Assembly: GCA_965228785.1 (NCBI GenBank)
Contig: CBDDIF010000002.1
Coordinates: 806,001-870,000, forward strand
DNA: 64,000 nucleotides
Direction: 5' to 3'
Source of the DNA: Hoeflea_A sp965228785
GTDB lineage: Bacteria; Pseudomonadota; Alphaproteobacteria; Rhizobiales; Rhizobiaceae
In this document: in pieces, positions 8,937-17,359 of the stretch
Numbering within the stretch: position 1 is the stretch's first letter
How the letters are laid out: every line of letters begins with the position of its first letter
Program-made: the position numbers and the translations under genes
Notes under the pieces: model-generated
The model's database searches: none
Seen by the model: only the letters and a program-made list of their open reading frames with translations
What the model was told of the DNA's origin: nothing

Positions 8937-11189
8937 CTAACCGGTAAAGCGGCCTGAACGCGGAAAACCTTTCGGGGCGAGCCGACCGGCCTGGGCGCGA
9001 TCGCCCATCCATTCGCGCAACTCGTCCTGCGTCTTTGTGTGGGTGCGGCCGGCCGAATCCGTCCAGGTCAGTCCATCAGCCATATTGAACATCTTGACGT
9101 CGGCGATGCCGCCGTCCTTGTAGCGCTGCAGCCGTACCCCTTTGCCGCGAGTCATTTCCGGCAACTGCACGGCGGGGAAAACAAGCAGCTTGCGGTTTTT
9201 CCCGATGACGGCAACGTGGTCGCCGACGGAAGGGACGCAGAGCGTCGCCTCGACCGGCAGCTTGACGTTCATGACCTGCTTGCCCTTACGGGTATTCGCA
9301 CTGATCTCGCCCTGTGGCACGACGAAGCCATTGCCGGCTGTCGAAGCGACCAGCAACCTGCCTTCCGGATCGTGCACAAAAGCGGAGACAATATCCTGGT
9401 CGTTGTCCATATCGACCATGATGCGCACCGGTTCGCCATGACCGCGACCGCCCGGGAGCCGGTCGCCGCCCAGCGTGTAGAACTTGCCGCCGGTGGTAAA
9501 GAGCATGACTTTGTCGGTCGTATAGGCCGGGAACGCCACCTTCAGCTTGTCACCTTCCTTGAAGGTCAGCGAAGCCGTATCCGACAGATGCCCCTTCATC
9601 GCGCGGATCCAGCCCTTTTGCGACACGACGACCGTGACCGGCTCCTTCTCGATCATTGCCTGCTGAATGGCCTCGATATCGGTTTCCGGCGCATCGCCGA
9701 ATATCGTCCGGCGCCGTCCCAGTTTGGTGTCCTTGCCGAACTGCTTTTTGACCTCACTGATTTCCCAGGAAACCGTCGCCCACTGTTTTTCGTCTGACGC
9801 GAGCAGCGCTTCAATGTCAGCCTTCTCAGCTGTCAGATTGTCGAACTCCTTGCGGATTTCGATTTCCTCCAGCTTGCGCAAGGAGCGCAGGCGCATGTTG
9901 AGAATCGACTCAGCCTGCAGATCGGTCAGCTCGAATCGCCGCATCAGTTCGGCCTTCGGGTCGTCTTCCTCGCGGATGATGCGGATGACTTCGTCGATGT
10001 TGAGGTACGCGATCAGATAACCGCCGAGGATCTCCAATCGTCGTTCAATCGCGGCCAGCCGATGTCTCGAGCGCCGCTGCAAGACTTCCTTGCGGTGCTC
10101 CAGCCATTCCAGGAGCACCTGGGGAAGCGACATGACCTTGGGCACCCTGCCCTTGGAAAGCACGTTGAGGTTCAGGGAGACGCGTGATTCCAGATCGGTG
10201 AGCTTGAACAGCGATTCCATCAGCAGCGTCGGATCGACACCGCGGCTCTTCGGCACCAGAACAAGACGGATATCTTCCGCCGATTCGTCGCGAACATCGT
10301 CGAGCAACGGCAGTTTGCGGGCGATCAGCAATTCGGCGATCTTTTCGACCAGGCGCGACTTCTGCACCTGATACGGAATTTCCGTCACGACGATGACATA
10401 GCCACCGCGGCCGGCATCCTCTTTTTCCCAGCGGGCCCGCACGCGGAAACCACCTCGACCGGTCTTATAAGCTTCCAGAATGGACTGCCGGGATTCGACA
10501 ATGACCCCGCCTGTCGGAAAATCCGGCCCGGGCACGAATTCGACCATCTTTTCGATGCGCGCGTTCGGATGCTTGATCAGATGCTGCGCTGCATCGCACA
10601 GCTCGGCCACATTGTGTGGCGGTATCGACGTTGCCATGCCGACTGCGATGCCGGTCGCGCCATTGGCAAGAAGGTTCGGGAAAGCGCCCGGCAGAACAAC
10701 GGGCTCACTGTTTTCCTCATCATAGGTAGTGCGGAAGTCGACAGCATCCTGATCGATGCCCGACAGCAGCAACTCGGCCACCGACGTCATCTTCGACTCC
10801 GTGTAACGCATGGCCGCGGCGTTATCGCCGTCGACATTGCCGAAATTACCCTGTCCGTCGACGAGCGGATAGCGAACTGCAAAATCCTGCGCCAACCGCA
10901 CCAGCGCGTCGTAGATCGCCTGGTCGCCATGCGGATGGAAATTGCCCATCACCTCGCCAACGATCTTGGCGCACTTCTTGAATCTGCCATTGGACCGCAG
11001 GCCCATATCGCTCATCGCATAGACGATGCGGCGGTGCACCGGCTTCAGCCCGTCGCGTACATCCGGTAACGCCCGGTGCATGATCGTCGACAGGGCATAG
11101 GCAAGATATCGCTCCTCAAGCGCGGATTTGAGGTCGACCGGTTCGCTTTCGTCATCGCCGCCGCCCGGCGGCACAAGGCTCTTTCCCAT
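8937..11189 (-). CDS. parC: DNA topoisomerase IV subunit A
   Basis: A 750-residue type IIA topoisomerase A subunit that decatenates daughter chromosomes with ParE. The winged-helix/tower catalytic core covers about 25-500; the catalytic Tyr is Y129 in A-A-M-R-Y-T-E-S-K-M. The C-terminal part (about 510-735) has the degenerate beta-pinwheel blades of ParC rather than the six regular GyrA boxes, and the protein is shorter than GyrA. In the quinolone-resistance region the sequence is H-P-H-G-D-Q90-A-I-Y-D94, so the usual Ser is Gln and the usual Glu is Asp. The gene is alone on its strand and converges on bpt. Confidence 0.95.
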   Translation of the reverse strand: MGKSLVPPGGGDDESEPVDLKSALEERYLAYALSTIMHRALPDVRDGLKPVHRRIVYAMSDMGLRSNGRFKKCAKIVGEVMGNFHPHGDQAIYDALVRLAQDFAVRYPLVDGQGNFGNVDGDNAAAMRYTESKMTSVAELLLSGIDQDAVDFRTTYDEENSEPVVLPGAFPNLLANGATGIAVGMATSIPPHNVAELCDAAQHLIKHPNARIEKMVEFVPGPDFPTGGVIVESRQSILEAYKTGRGGFRVRARWEKEDAGRGGYVIVVTEIPYQVQKSRLVEKIAELLIARKLPLLDDVRDESAEDIRLVLVPKSRGVDPTLLMESLFKLTDLESRVSLNLNVLSKGRVPKVMSLPQVLLEWLEHRKEVLQRRSRHRLAAIERRLEILGGYLIAYLNIDEVIRIIREEDDPKAELMRRFELTDLQAESILNMRLRSLRKLEEIEIRKEFDNLTAEKADIEALLASDEKQWATVSWEISEVKKQFGKDTKLGRRRTIFGDAPETDIEAIQQAMIEKEPVTVVVSQKGWIRAMKGHLSDTASLTFKEGDKLKVAFPAYTTDKVMLFTTGGKFYTLGGDRLPGGRGHGEPVRIMVDMDNDQDIVSAFVHDPEGRLLVASTAGNGFVVPQGEISANTRKGKQVMNVKLPVEATLCVPSVGDHVAVIGKNRKLLVFPAVQLPEMTRGKGVRLQRYKDGGIADVKMFNMADGLTWTDSAGRTHTKTQDELREWMGDRAQAGRLAPKGFPRSGRFTG

Positions 11190-11405
11190 GGGTTTATGGA
11201 ATTAAACGATGCAGTGATTCGCGGCAATAGTCACAAGAAACTCGATGGGCAGCGGTAAGAATCAATCAACCACCGTTGGGATTCGACCTGGCAAACTGCA
11301 CGAAAAAAGCTGAGCGCCCTATCCTTTGACCCTTAAAACCGCTTGAATATCACCCATATGTTTTCCGCGCAGAGTTTTTGAATCGTCTTGAGGGAAGGAA
11401 AAATC

Positions 11406-12596
11406 ATGCTTGCATATCATTCACGGTCAGTCCTGCTGGCCGGGGCCACCTTACTGGCCTCGACCCAGATCACGCTGGCTCTTGATGCAAACGACTTTGC
11501 CAAGAAGCTGACGCAGGCATGGGGATCAGGAGGAGCCGCCATCACTTATGACGGCGCGACCGCCAGTGGTGACAACGTGACAATTGAGAACCTGAGGGTC
11601 GGCATGGCCGGCGAACCCGCGACCTTCGGCATGGGCAACCTCCAGTTCCAAGGCGTCAAGGAGGACGGGTCAGGAAACTATAACGTCGCTTCAATGGCGG
11701 AGAGTGAAATCACCTTCAGCCAGGATGAGATTTCATTCTCGATCAGCGACATCAGTATCGAGAACCTGTACGTGCCGGCAGATTCAATGGCCAACAGCAT
11801 CGACAACATGTTTTTCTATGACCGGGCCACGACCGGTCCGGTCGTATTCAACATCGAGGGCAACGAGGTCTTCAAGATTGCCCGCTCCGATACACGCAAT
11901 ACCCGGAGCTCGAATGGCGATCAGTGGGATTTCGATGCGCGTCTCGACGGGCTGGAGATCGATCTCGCAAGCGTCGATGATGCACAGGCCCGCCAGGTCA
12001 TCACCGGAATGGGCTATCAAAACATATCGGGCGATATGGTGATCAAGGGTTTTTGGCACGCCACGGATGGAGAGCTGACACTTTCCGATTACGCCCTGAC
12101 GCTTAACGATGTCGGTCGGCTCCGTCTGAGCTTCTCGATCTCGGGTTATACGCTGGAATTTGTCAAAAGCCTGCAGGAACTACAGAAGAACATGGCTGGC
12201 AAGGCAGACGACGCGAAAGCCCAACAGGCCATGGGGCTTGCCATGATGGGCATGATGCAGCAATTGACCCTCAACAATATGGCCTTGCGTTTTGATGATG
12301 CTTCGCTCACCAACAAGGTGCTGGATATGGTGGCGAGCCAACAGGGTATGAGCCGCGATCAAATGGTTCAGGGCGTTCAAGGGATGTTGCCGTTCGTCCT
12401 CGGCCAGCTAAACAATCCGGAATTCCAGAAATCGGTAACCGAGGCGGTTAGCCTGTATCTTTCCGATCCACGCAACATCGAAGTTGCCGCACGGCCTGAA
12501 AATCCGGTGCCGTTTGCATCGGTCGTCGGTGCTGCCATGGGCGCTCCGCAGAGCCTGCCCGACGTGCTGAACGTGATGATTTCCGCCAACAAATAG
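11406..12596 (+). CDS. Secreted protein of unknown function
   Basis: A 396-residue protein with a clear Sec signal peptide (hydrophobic segment about 8-24, cleavage likely after T-L-A-L). I do not recognise a named family; the long run of beta-strand-like segments and a helical part near 260-340 recall bacterial periplasmic proteins of the DUF945/YdgA kind, but that is a weak resemblance. The ATG at 11406 follows a strong GGAAGGAAA site, better than an in-frame start six codons earlier. It is transcribed alone, divergent from parC, and ends in a good intrinsic terminator (12622-12653). Base composition is like its neighbours, with no sign of transfer. Confidence 0.75.
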   Translation: MLAYHSRSVLLAGATLLASTQITLALDANDFAKKLTQAWGSGGAAITYDGATASGDNVTIENLRVGMAGEPATFGMGNLQFQGVKEDGSGNYNVASMAESEITFSQDEISFSISDISIENLYVPADSMANSIDNMFFYDRATTGPVVFNIEGNEVFKIARSDTRNTRSSNGDQWDFDARLDGLEIDLASVDDAQARQVITGMGYQNISGDMVIKGFWHATDGELTLSDYALTLNDVGRLRLSFSISGYTLEFVKSLQELQKNMAGKADDAKAQQAMGLAMMGMMQQLTLNNMALRFDDASLTNKVLDMVASQQGMSRDQMVQGVQGMLPFVLGQLNNPEFQKSVTEAVSLYLSDPRNIEVAARPENPVPFASVVGAAMGAPQSLPDVLNVMISANK

Positions 12597-12621
12597 GCAT
12601 AGCGGGATACCGGATGACTGG

Positions 12622-12653
12622 AGGTCCCGCCCATTTCGGCGGGGTCTTTTTTT
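12622..12653 (+). terminator. Intrinsic terminator of the 11406-12596 gene
   Basis: A CCCGCC/GGCGGG stem extended by two G-T wobbles and two more pairs (12622-12631 with 12638-12647, six-base loop), followed directly by seven T. On the opposite strand there is no T run, so it acts only for the plus-strand gene. Confidence 0.85.
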
Positions 12654-12654
12654 A

Positions 12655-14445
12655 TCAATCGTCCTTCTTGACCGGGATCAAGCGAAGATTGAGATCCAGC
12701 AACTGGGTGGAATCGGCTTCACCCGGGGCACCCATCAGCAAGTCCTGCGCCTGCTGGTTCATGGGGAACATCGTGACTTCCCGCAGGTTCTTGGCGCCAA
12801 CCAGAAGCATGACGATGCGGTCGATGCCGGCAGCCATGCCGCCATGTGGAGGAGCGCCATACTGGAAAGCCCGATAGAGCCCGCCAAACCGTTCCTCGAC
12901 GACCTTTTCGTCCAACCCGACAAGACCAAAAGCCTTCACCATCAGTTCGGGAATGTGGTTTCGGATGCCACCGGAGGCGATTTCGAAGCCGTTGCAGACC
13001 ATATCGTACTGATACGCCTTGATCGCCAGCGGATCGTCCCCTTCGAGGGCTTCCAAACCGCCCTGCGGCATGGAAAACGGGTTGTGCGAAAAGTCCAGCT
13101 TGTCGGCGTCTTCATCCCACTCATAGAACGGGAAATCGACAATCCAGCACAGCTCAAAACGCTCGCGGTCCACGAGGTCGAGTTCCTCACCAACGCGCGT
13201 ACGGGCATCGCCGGCAAAGCCGGCAAATTTTCTCGGATCACCCGCGACGAAGAAACAGGCATCGCCTGATTCCAGACCGAGCTGGGTGCGGATTGCTTCC
13301 GTCCGCTCCGGTCCGATGTTCTTGGCCAGAGGGCCGGCGCCGGCCACGGCACCGTCTTCATCCCGCCAGAAGATGTAGCCGAGACCCGGCTGACCCTCGC
13401 CTTGCGCCCAGGAATTCATCCGGTCGCAGAATGCACGGCTGCCGCCGGTCTTTGCCGGGATCCCCCAGACTTCGACCTTCGGGTCGTTGGCAATCATGTT
13501 GGCAAAGACCTTGAAGCCCGATCCGGCAAAATGCTCGGTCACAGCCTCCATTTCGATCGGGTTGCGCAGGTCAGGCTTGTCCGAGCCATATTTGCGCATG
13601 GCTTCGGCATAGGGAATGCGCGGGAACGTATCCGTAACCGGCCGCCCCTCGGCGAACTCCTTGAAGACTTCGCGGGCAACCGGTTCCATTGCGGCAAAGA
13701 TATCTTCCTGTTCGACGAAGCTCATTTCGACGTCGAGCTGATAGAACTCCCCCGGCAGCCGATCGGCACGCGGGTCCTCGTCGCGAAAACAGGGCGCGAT
13801 CTGGAAGTAACGGTCGAAACCGGAGGCCATGATCAGCTGCTTGTACTGCTGCGGTGCTTGCGGCAGAGCGTAGAAATTGCCCGGATGAATACGACTGGGA
13901 ACCAGGAAGTCGCGCGCTCCCTCCGGCGAGGAAGCCGTCAGGATCGGTGTCGAAAACTCTGTGAAATCCGCTTCGCCCATCAGCCGGCGCATGGAGCTGA
14001 TCACCTGTGTGCGCCGCATGATGTTGCGGTGCAGGGTCTCGCGCCGCAGGTCGAGGAAGCGGTATTTGAGGCGGACGTCTTCCGGATAATCCGGTTCGCC
14101 GAAAACGGGCAGCGGCAATTCCTTCGCGGCGGACAGAACTTCCATCTCGCGCGCATAAACTTCCACCTCGCCAGTCGGCAGGTTGGGATTGATGGTGTCG
14201 TCGGAGCGAGCCTTGACCTCACCGTCGATGCGGATCACCCACTCACCGCGCACGGTCTCGGCCAGCGCAAACGCGTCCGAATCGGGATCGGCGACCACCT
14301 GGGTGATGCCGTAGTGATCGCGCAAATCGATGAACAGAACACCTCCGTGGTCACGAACGCGGTGGACCCAGCCGGAGAGGCGGACGGTCGCGCCGACGTC
14401 GGATTTACGGAGGGCGGCGCAGTTGTGGCTGCGATAGCGATGCAT
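12655..14445 (-). CDS. aspS: Aspartyl-tRNA synthetase, likely non-discriminating (Asp/Asn)
   Basis: A 596-residue class II synthetase of the bacterial type: N-terminal OB-fold (about 1-105), catalytic core with motif 2 (C-F-R-D-E-D-P-R-A-D-R) and motif 3 (G-M-A-A-G-I-D-R-I-V-M-L), and the inserted GAD domain (about 290-420). In the anticodon-binding fold the sequence is G-W-V-H-R-V-R-D-H33-G-G; His at this place, instead of the Leu of E. coli AspRS, is associated with non-discriminating AspRS that also charges tRNA-Asn for GatCAB. The ATG at 14445 has AGGAAAG five bases upstream; earlier in-frame codons lack this. It is divergent from rnd. Confidence 0.95.
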   Translation of the reverse strand: MHRYRSHNCAALRKSDVGATVRLSGWVHRVRDHGGVLFIDLRDHYGITQVVADPDSDAFALAETVRGEWVIRIDGEVKARSDDTINPNLPTGEVEVYAREMEVLSAAKELPLPVFGEPDYPEDVRLKYRFLDLRRETLHRNIMRRTQVISSMRRLMGEADFTEFSTPILTASSPEGARDFLVPSRIHPGNFYALPQAPQQYKQLIMASGFDRYFQIAPCFRDEDPRADRLPGEFYQLDVEMSFVEQEDIFAAMEPVAREVFKEFAEGRPVTDTFPRIPYAEAMRKYGSDKPDLRNPIEMEAVTEHFAGSGFKVFANMIANDPKVEVWGIPAKTGGSRAFCDRMNSWAQGEGQPGLGYIFWRDEDGAVAGAGPLAKNIGPERTEAIRTQLGLESGDACFFVAGDPRKFAGFAGDARTRVGEELDLVDRERFELCWIVDFPFYEWDEDADKLDFSHNPFSMPQGGLEALEGDDPLAIKAYQYDMVCNGFEIASGGIRNHIPELMVKAFGLVGLDEKVVEERFGGLYRAFQYGAPPHGGMAAGIDRIVMLLVGAKNLREVTMFPMNQQAQDLLMGAPGEADSTQLLDLNLRLIPVKKDD

Positions 14446-14642
14446 CGATCTTTCCTGAATATCTGTGCGTTGAAATGGCGCGCAAATCGTCGCCATTGTG
14501 AAGGCCGCGCGGACAAGCGCATGCCCAAGATGATTTGTCAAGCTGCGTCACGAACTCCGCCGATAATATGGTCTCCGCTCGGAGGATAAAACCGTCTACC
14601 ATGTGCTTCCAATTGGCCCGAACACCCTCTAAATAAACGGGC

Positions 14643-15800
14643 ATGAATATCATCGATAAGACCGATGCGCTGGCACAGACCTGCGCAAAAATGGCGCAAT
14701 CCGACTTCCTGACGATCGACACGGAGTTCATTCGTGAAACGACGTTCTGGCCGCAACTCTGCCTCATTCAGATGGCGACACCGGACCATGAAGCCATAGT
14801 CGACCCCCTCTCGGACGGGTTGGACCTGACGCCCTTCTTCGACCTGATGGCCGATCGGTCCGTGGTCAAAGTATTCCATGCCGCGCGCCAGGACATTGAA
14901 ATAGTCTATCACCTCGGAAACCTCATTCCGCACCCGATCTTCGACACACAGGTCGCGGCCATGGTCTGCGGCTTTGGCGATTCCGTGTCTTACGACCAGC
15001 TTGTCCAGCGGACCAGCGGTGTGCAGATCGACAAGAGCTCGCGTTTCACCGATTGGCGCCAGCGCCCGCTCTCCGACAAACAACTGAAATATGCGCTCGC
15101 CGACGTCACCCATCTGCGGGACGTCTATCTGAATTTGCGAGAACGCCTGGACGCTGATGGCCGGGCCCACTGGGTCAAGGAAGAAATGGACATCCTTGAA
15201 TCGCCGGACACCTATGATCTCCACCCGGATGATGCCTGGAGGAGGTTGCGTATGCGGGTTCGCAAGCCGCGCGAGCTGGCGATCATGAAATCCGTCGCCG
15301 CCTGGCGAGAAAGAGAGGCTCGGGAACGCGACGTACCTCGTCGCAGAGTCCTGAAAGATGAGGCGATCTACGAGATCGCTCAACAACAGCCGACCGATAC
15401 CGCCGCACTCGGCAAGCTGCGCTCGATCGCCCGCGGCTGGGAGCGTTCGCAGGCCGGTCACGCGGTTGTTCGGGCCGTGCAGAGCGCCCTGGCGGTCCCA
15501 AAGGACGAACTGCCGCGATTGCCGAGACCATCTCAGCCGCCCGAGGGAGCGGCAGCGGCGAGCGAACTGCTCAAAGTGCTGTTGAAGCTGACAACCGAGA
15601 AGTTCGGTGTAGCTCCCAAGATCATTGCCAATTCGGATGATTTGGACCGCCTGGCGGCAGAGGGCGAGAATGCTGAGATCGGCGCGTTGAAAGGATGGCG
15701 TCGCGAACTCTTCGGGGACAAGGCGCTACAACTGATGCGCGGCGAGATGGCCCTGCGCTTTGTCAACCGCAAGATCGAGACGGTTGAACTCACGGACTGA
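14643..15800 (+). CDS. rnd: Ribonuclease D
   Basis: A 385-residue 3'-5' exoribonuclease for tRNA and small-RNA 3' maturation. The DEDDy exonuclease domain fills about 1-200: D26-T-E28 in motif I, H-A-A-R-Q-D-I-E in motif II, and Y-A-L-A-D-V in motif III. An HRDC domain follows (about 210-290, R-E-L-A-I-M-K-S-V-A-A-W-R-E). The length equals typical alphaproteobacterial RNase D. It is divergent from aspS, which is a common pairing, and converges on ppx. Confidence 0.93.
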   Translation: MNIIDKTDALAQTCAKMAQSDFLTIDTEFIRETTFWPQLCLIQMATPDHEAIVDPLSDGLDLTPFFDLMADRSVVKVFHAARQDIEIVYHLGNLIPHPIFDTQVAAMVCGFGDSVSYDQLVQRTSGVQIDKSSRFTDWRQRPLSDKQLKYALADVTHLRDVYLNLRERLDADGRAHWVKEEMDILESPDTYDLHPDDAWRRLRMRVRKPRELAIMKSVAAWREREARERDVPRRRVLKDEAIYEIAQQQPTDTAALGKLRSIARGWERSQAGHAVVRAVQSALAVPKDELPRLPRPSQPPEGAAAASELLKVLLKLTTEKFGVAPKIIANSDDLDRLAAEGENAEIGALKGWRRELFGDKALQLMRGEMALRFVNRKIETVELTD

Positions 15801-15823
15801 ACAACAGCGTACAGATGCTGAAA

Positions 15824-17341
15824 TCAGCCGGTGAATGACATACTCAGTTCTTTGCCGGTAAGGCGAGCGAGTTGCTGCAGGCGGCCCTCCAGTCGTTCGC
15901 CGGCGAAATCCGACAGCCGTTCCGGGACCTTCAGCACCAGCCCATCAATTCCGTCAGGGACAAATTCCAGCAACGGCGTGACGCCCGGCATCGATGCAGA
16001 AAACAGGTAACTCACCCGCAGGAGGCCACCGAGCAGTTTGGCGAATTCCTGGTAGCGTGGCGTGGCGATGGCGGCCAACGAATCGCTGAGCCAGTCACCG
16101 CGCAAGCCCTCGAAACGGTAATAATTGGCGAGCGCGATATAGGCTCTCCCGGCATGGGAGATACCCGCGAAGGTGCCATTTGAAATCAGATTGAGCGACT
16201 GGGAACCGCGGTAGTCCGGGTGGGCGCGCCAGTTGAGGTCTGCAAGAAGGCAGGCGGCGCGGCGATAGCGTGCGTCCTCCTCGGTTTCGTCTACACCGAA
16301 TGCCCGAAAGGCTGCACCGGTCCAGTCCGCAAGCTCGCGCGAATGTTCGGGTGAACGGGCCTGGAGGATAGCCAATTCGTCGGCGGCCGTGATCAGCGGG
16401 TCACGCACCATGTCTACCGAGTCCAGCAACGAATAGAGAAAACCCTCGCGCACCCCTAGAGCCGAGAAACTCACCTTGCCCGGCCGCATGGCACGCAGAA
16501 TTTCGTGCATGGCTACAGCGCCGAAAGGCAACAGGCTGCGGCGGTTGCGCGACACGGCCCGCATTGCCTTGTTCTTGCCGGAGCCGTTCTTCTCGACCTG
16601 CTCAAGGAAGTCGCTGATCTCCTCGAAGGCAATTTCATAGCCCTGCGTCACATGCAGCGGGTAGCGAGTCGCCTCCATGTGCAGTTTGGCAAGGTTACGC
16701 CATGTTCCACCGACGGCGTAGAAGGTGCGCCCCCTGCCCTTTTCAAGAAGCGCCGCCGCGGCAATGTTCTGTTTTGCGATATTACGTGCGCGACGAATGG
16801 ACTCGCCTGACACCTCGGCAAGTCGAAGGCCGCCTATCGGAAGCGTGATGCCGTCGCCAACTTCGCCGTGCGCAATGTCAATGAGTTCCAACGAACCGCC
16901 ACCGAGGTCGCCGACGATGCCGTCGGGATCGTGAAAACCGCTGATGACGCCAAGAGCAGAAAAATAGGCTTCCTCGGCGCCGCTCAACACTCTGATTTCG
17001 TGCCCCAGGATCGACTGGGCCCGCTCGACAAAATCCGGCCCGTTGGAGGCCTCACGCGCTGCTGCCGTCGCCAGGACATGCATGCCGGTCGCGCGCGCCT
17101 GCTTCGATAGCGTGCGGAAACGCCGCAAGGCAGCAAGCGCTCGGATTACGCCCTCCGGGTCGAGCATGCCAGTGGATGCGATGCTGCGACCCAGGCCGCA
17201 CAATACCTTTTCGTTGAACAGCACGGAGGGCATACGATTCAGGCCCTCGTAAATCACCAGGCGGACGGAGTTCGAACCAATGTCGACGACCGACACCGGC
17301 GCTATGCCTGGAAGGCGCCCCTGGGCTTCGGTTTCAACCAT
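15824..17341 (-). CDS. ppx: Exopolyphosphatase, Ppx/GppA family
   Basis: A 505-residue phosphatase of the ASKHA fold that removes terminal phosphates from polyphosphate (and possibly pppGpp). Visible are the first phosphate loop (D-I-G-S-N-S-V-R-L-V-I-Y, about 21-32), the second (G-D-L-G-G-G-S-L-E-L, near 143-152), and an HD-like C-terminal domain (from about 310, W-R-A-H-P-D-Y-R-G). It lies 18 bases downstream of ppk on the same strand, so synthesis and breakdown of polyphosphate are encoded together. Confidence 0.93.
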   Translation of the reverse strand: MVETEAQGRLPGIAPVSVVDIGSNSVRLVIYEGLNRMPSVLFNEKVLCGLGRSIASTGMLDPEGVIRALAALRRFRTLSKQARATGMHVLATAAAREASNGPDFVERAQSILGHEIRVLSGAEEAYFSALGVISGFHDPDGIVGDLGGGSLELIDIAHGEVGDGITLPIGGLRLAEVSGESIRRARNIAKQNIAAAALLEKGRGRTFYAVGGTWRNLAKLHMEATRYPLHVTQGYEIAFEEISDFLEQVEKNGSGKNKAMRAVSRNRRSLLPFGAVAMHEILRAMRPGKVSFSALGVREGFLYSLLDSVDMVRDPLITAADELAILQARSPEHSRELADWTGAAFRAFGVDETEEDARYRRAACLLADLNWRAHPDYRGSQSLNLISNGTFAGISHAGRAYIALANYYRFEGLRGDWLSDSLAAIATPRYQEFAKLLGGLLRVSYLFSASMPGVTPLLEFVPDGIDGLVLKVPERLSDFAGERLEGRLQQLARLTGKELSMSFTG

Positions 17342-17359
17342 GCATTCTGACTTCTACGA

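Noticed and set aside
13402..14589. Open frame of 395 codons opposite aspS
   Set aside because: AspRS is certain on the other strand, and the frame shows only codon-bias shadow features.
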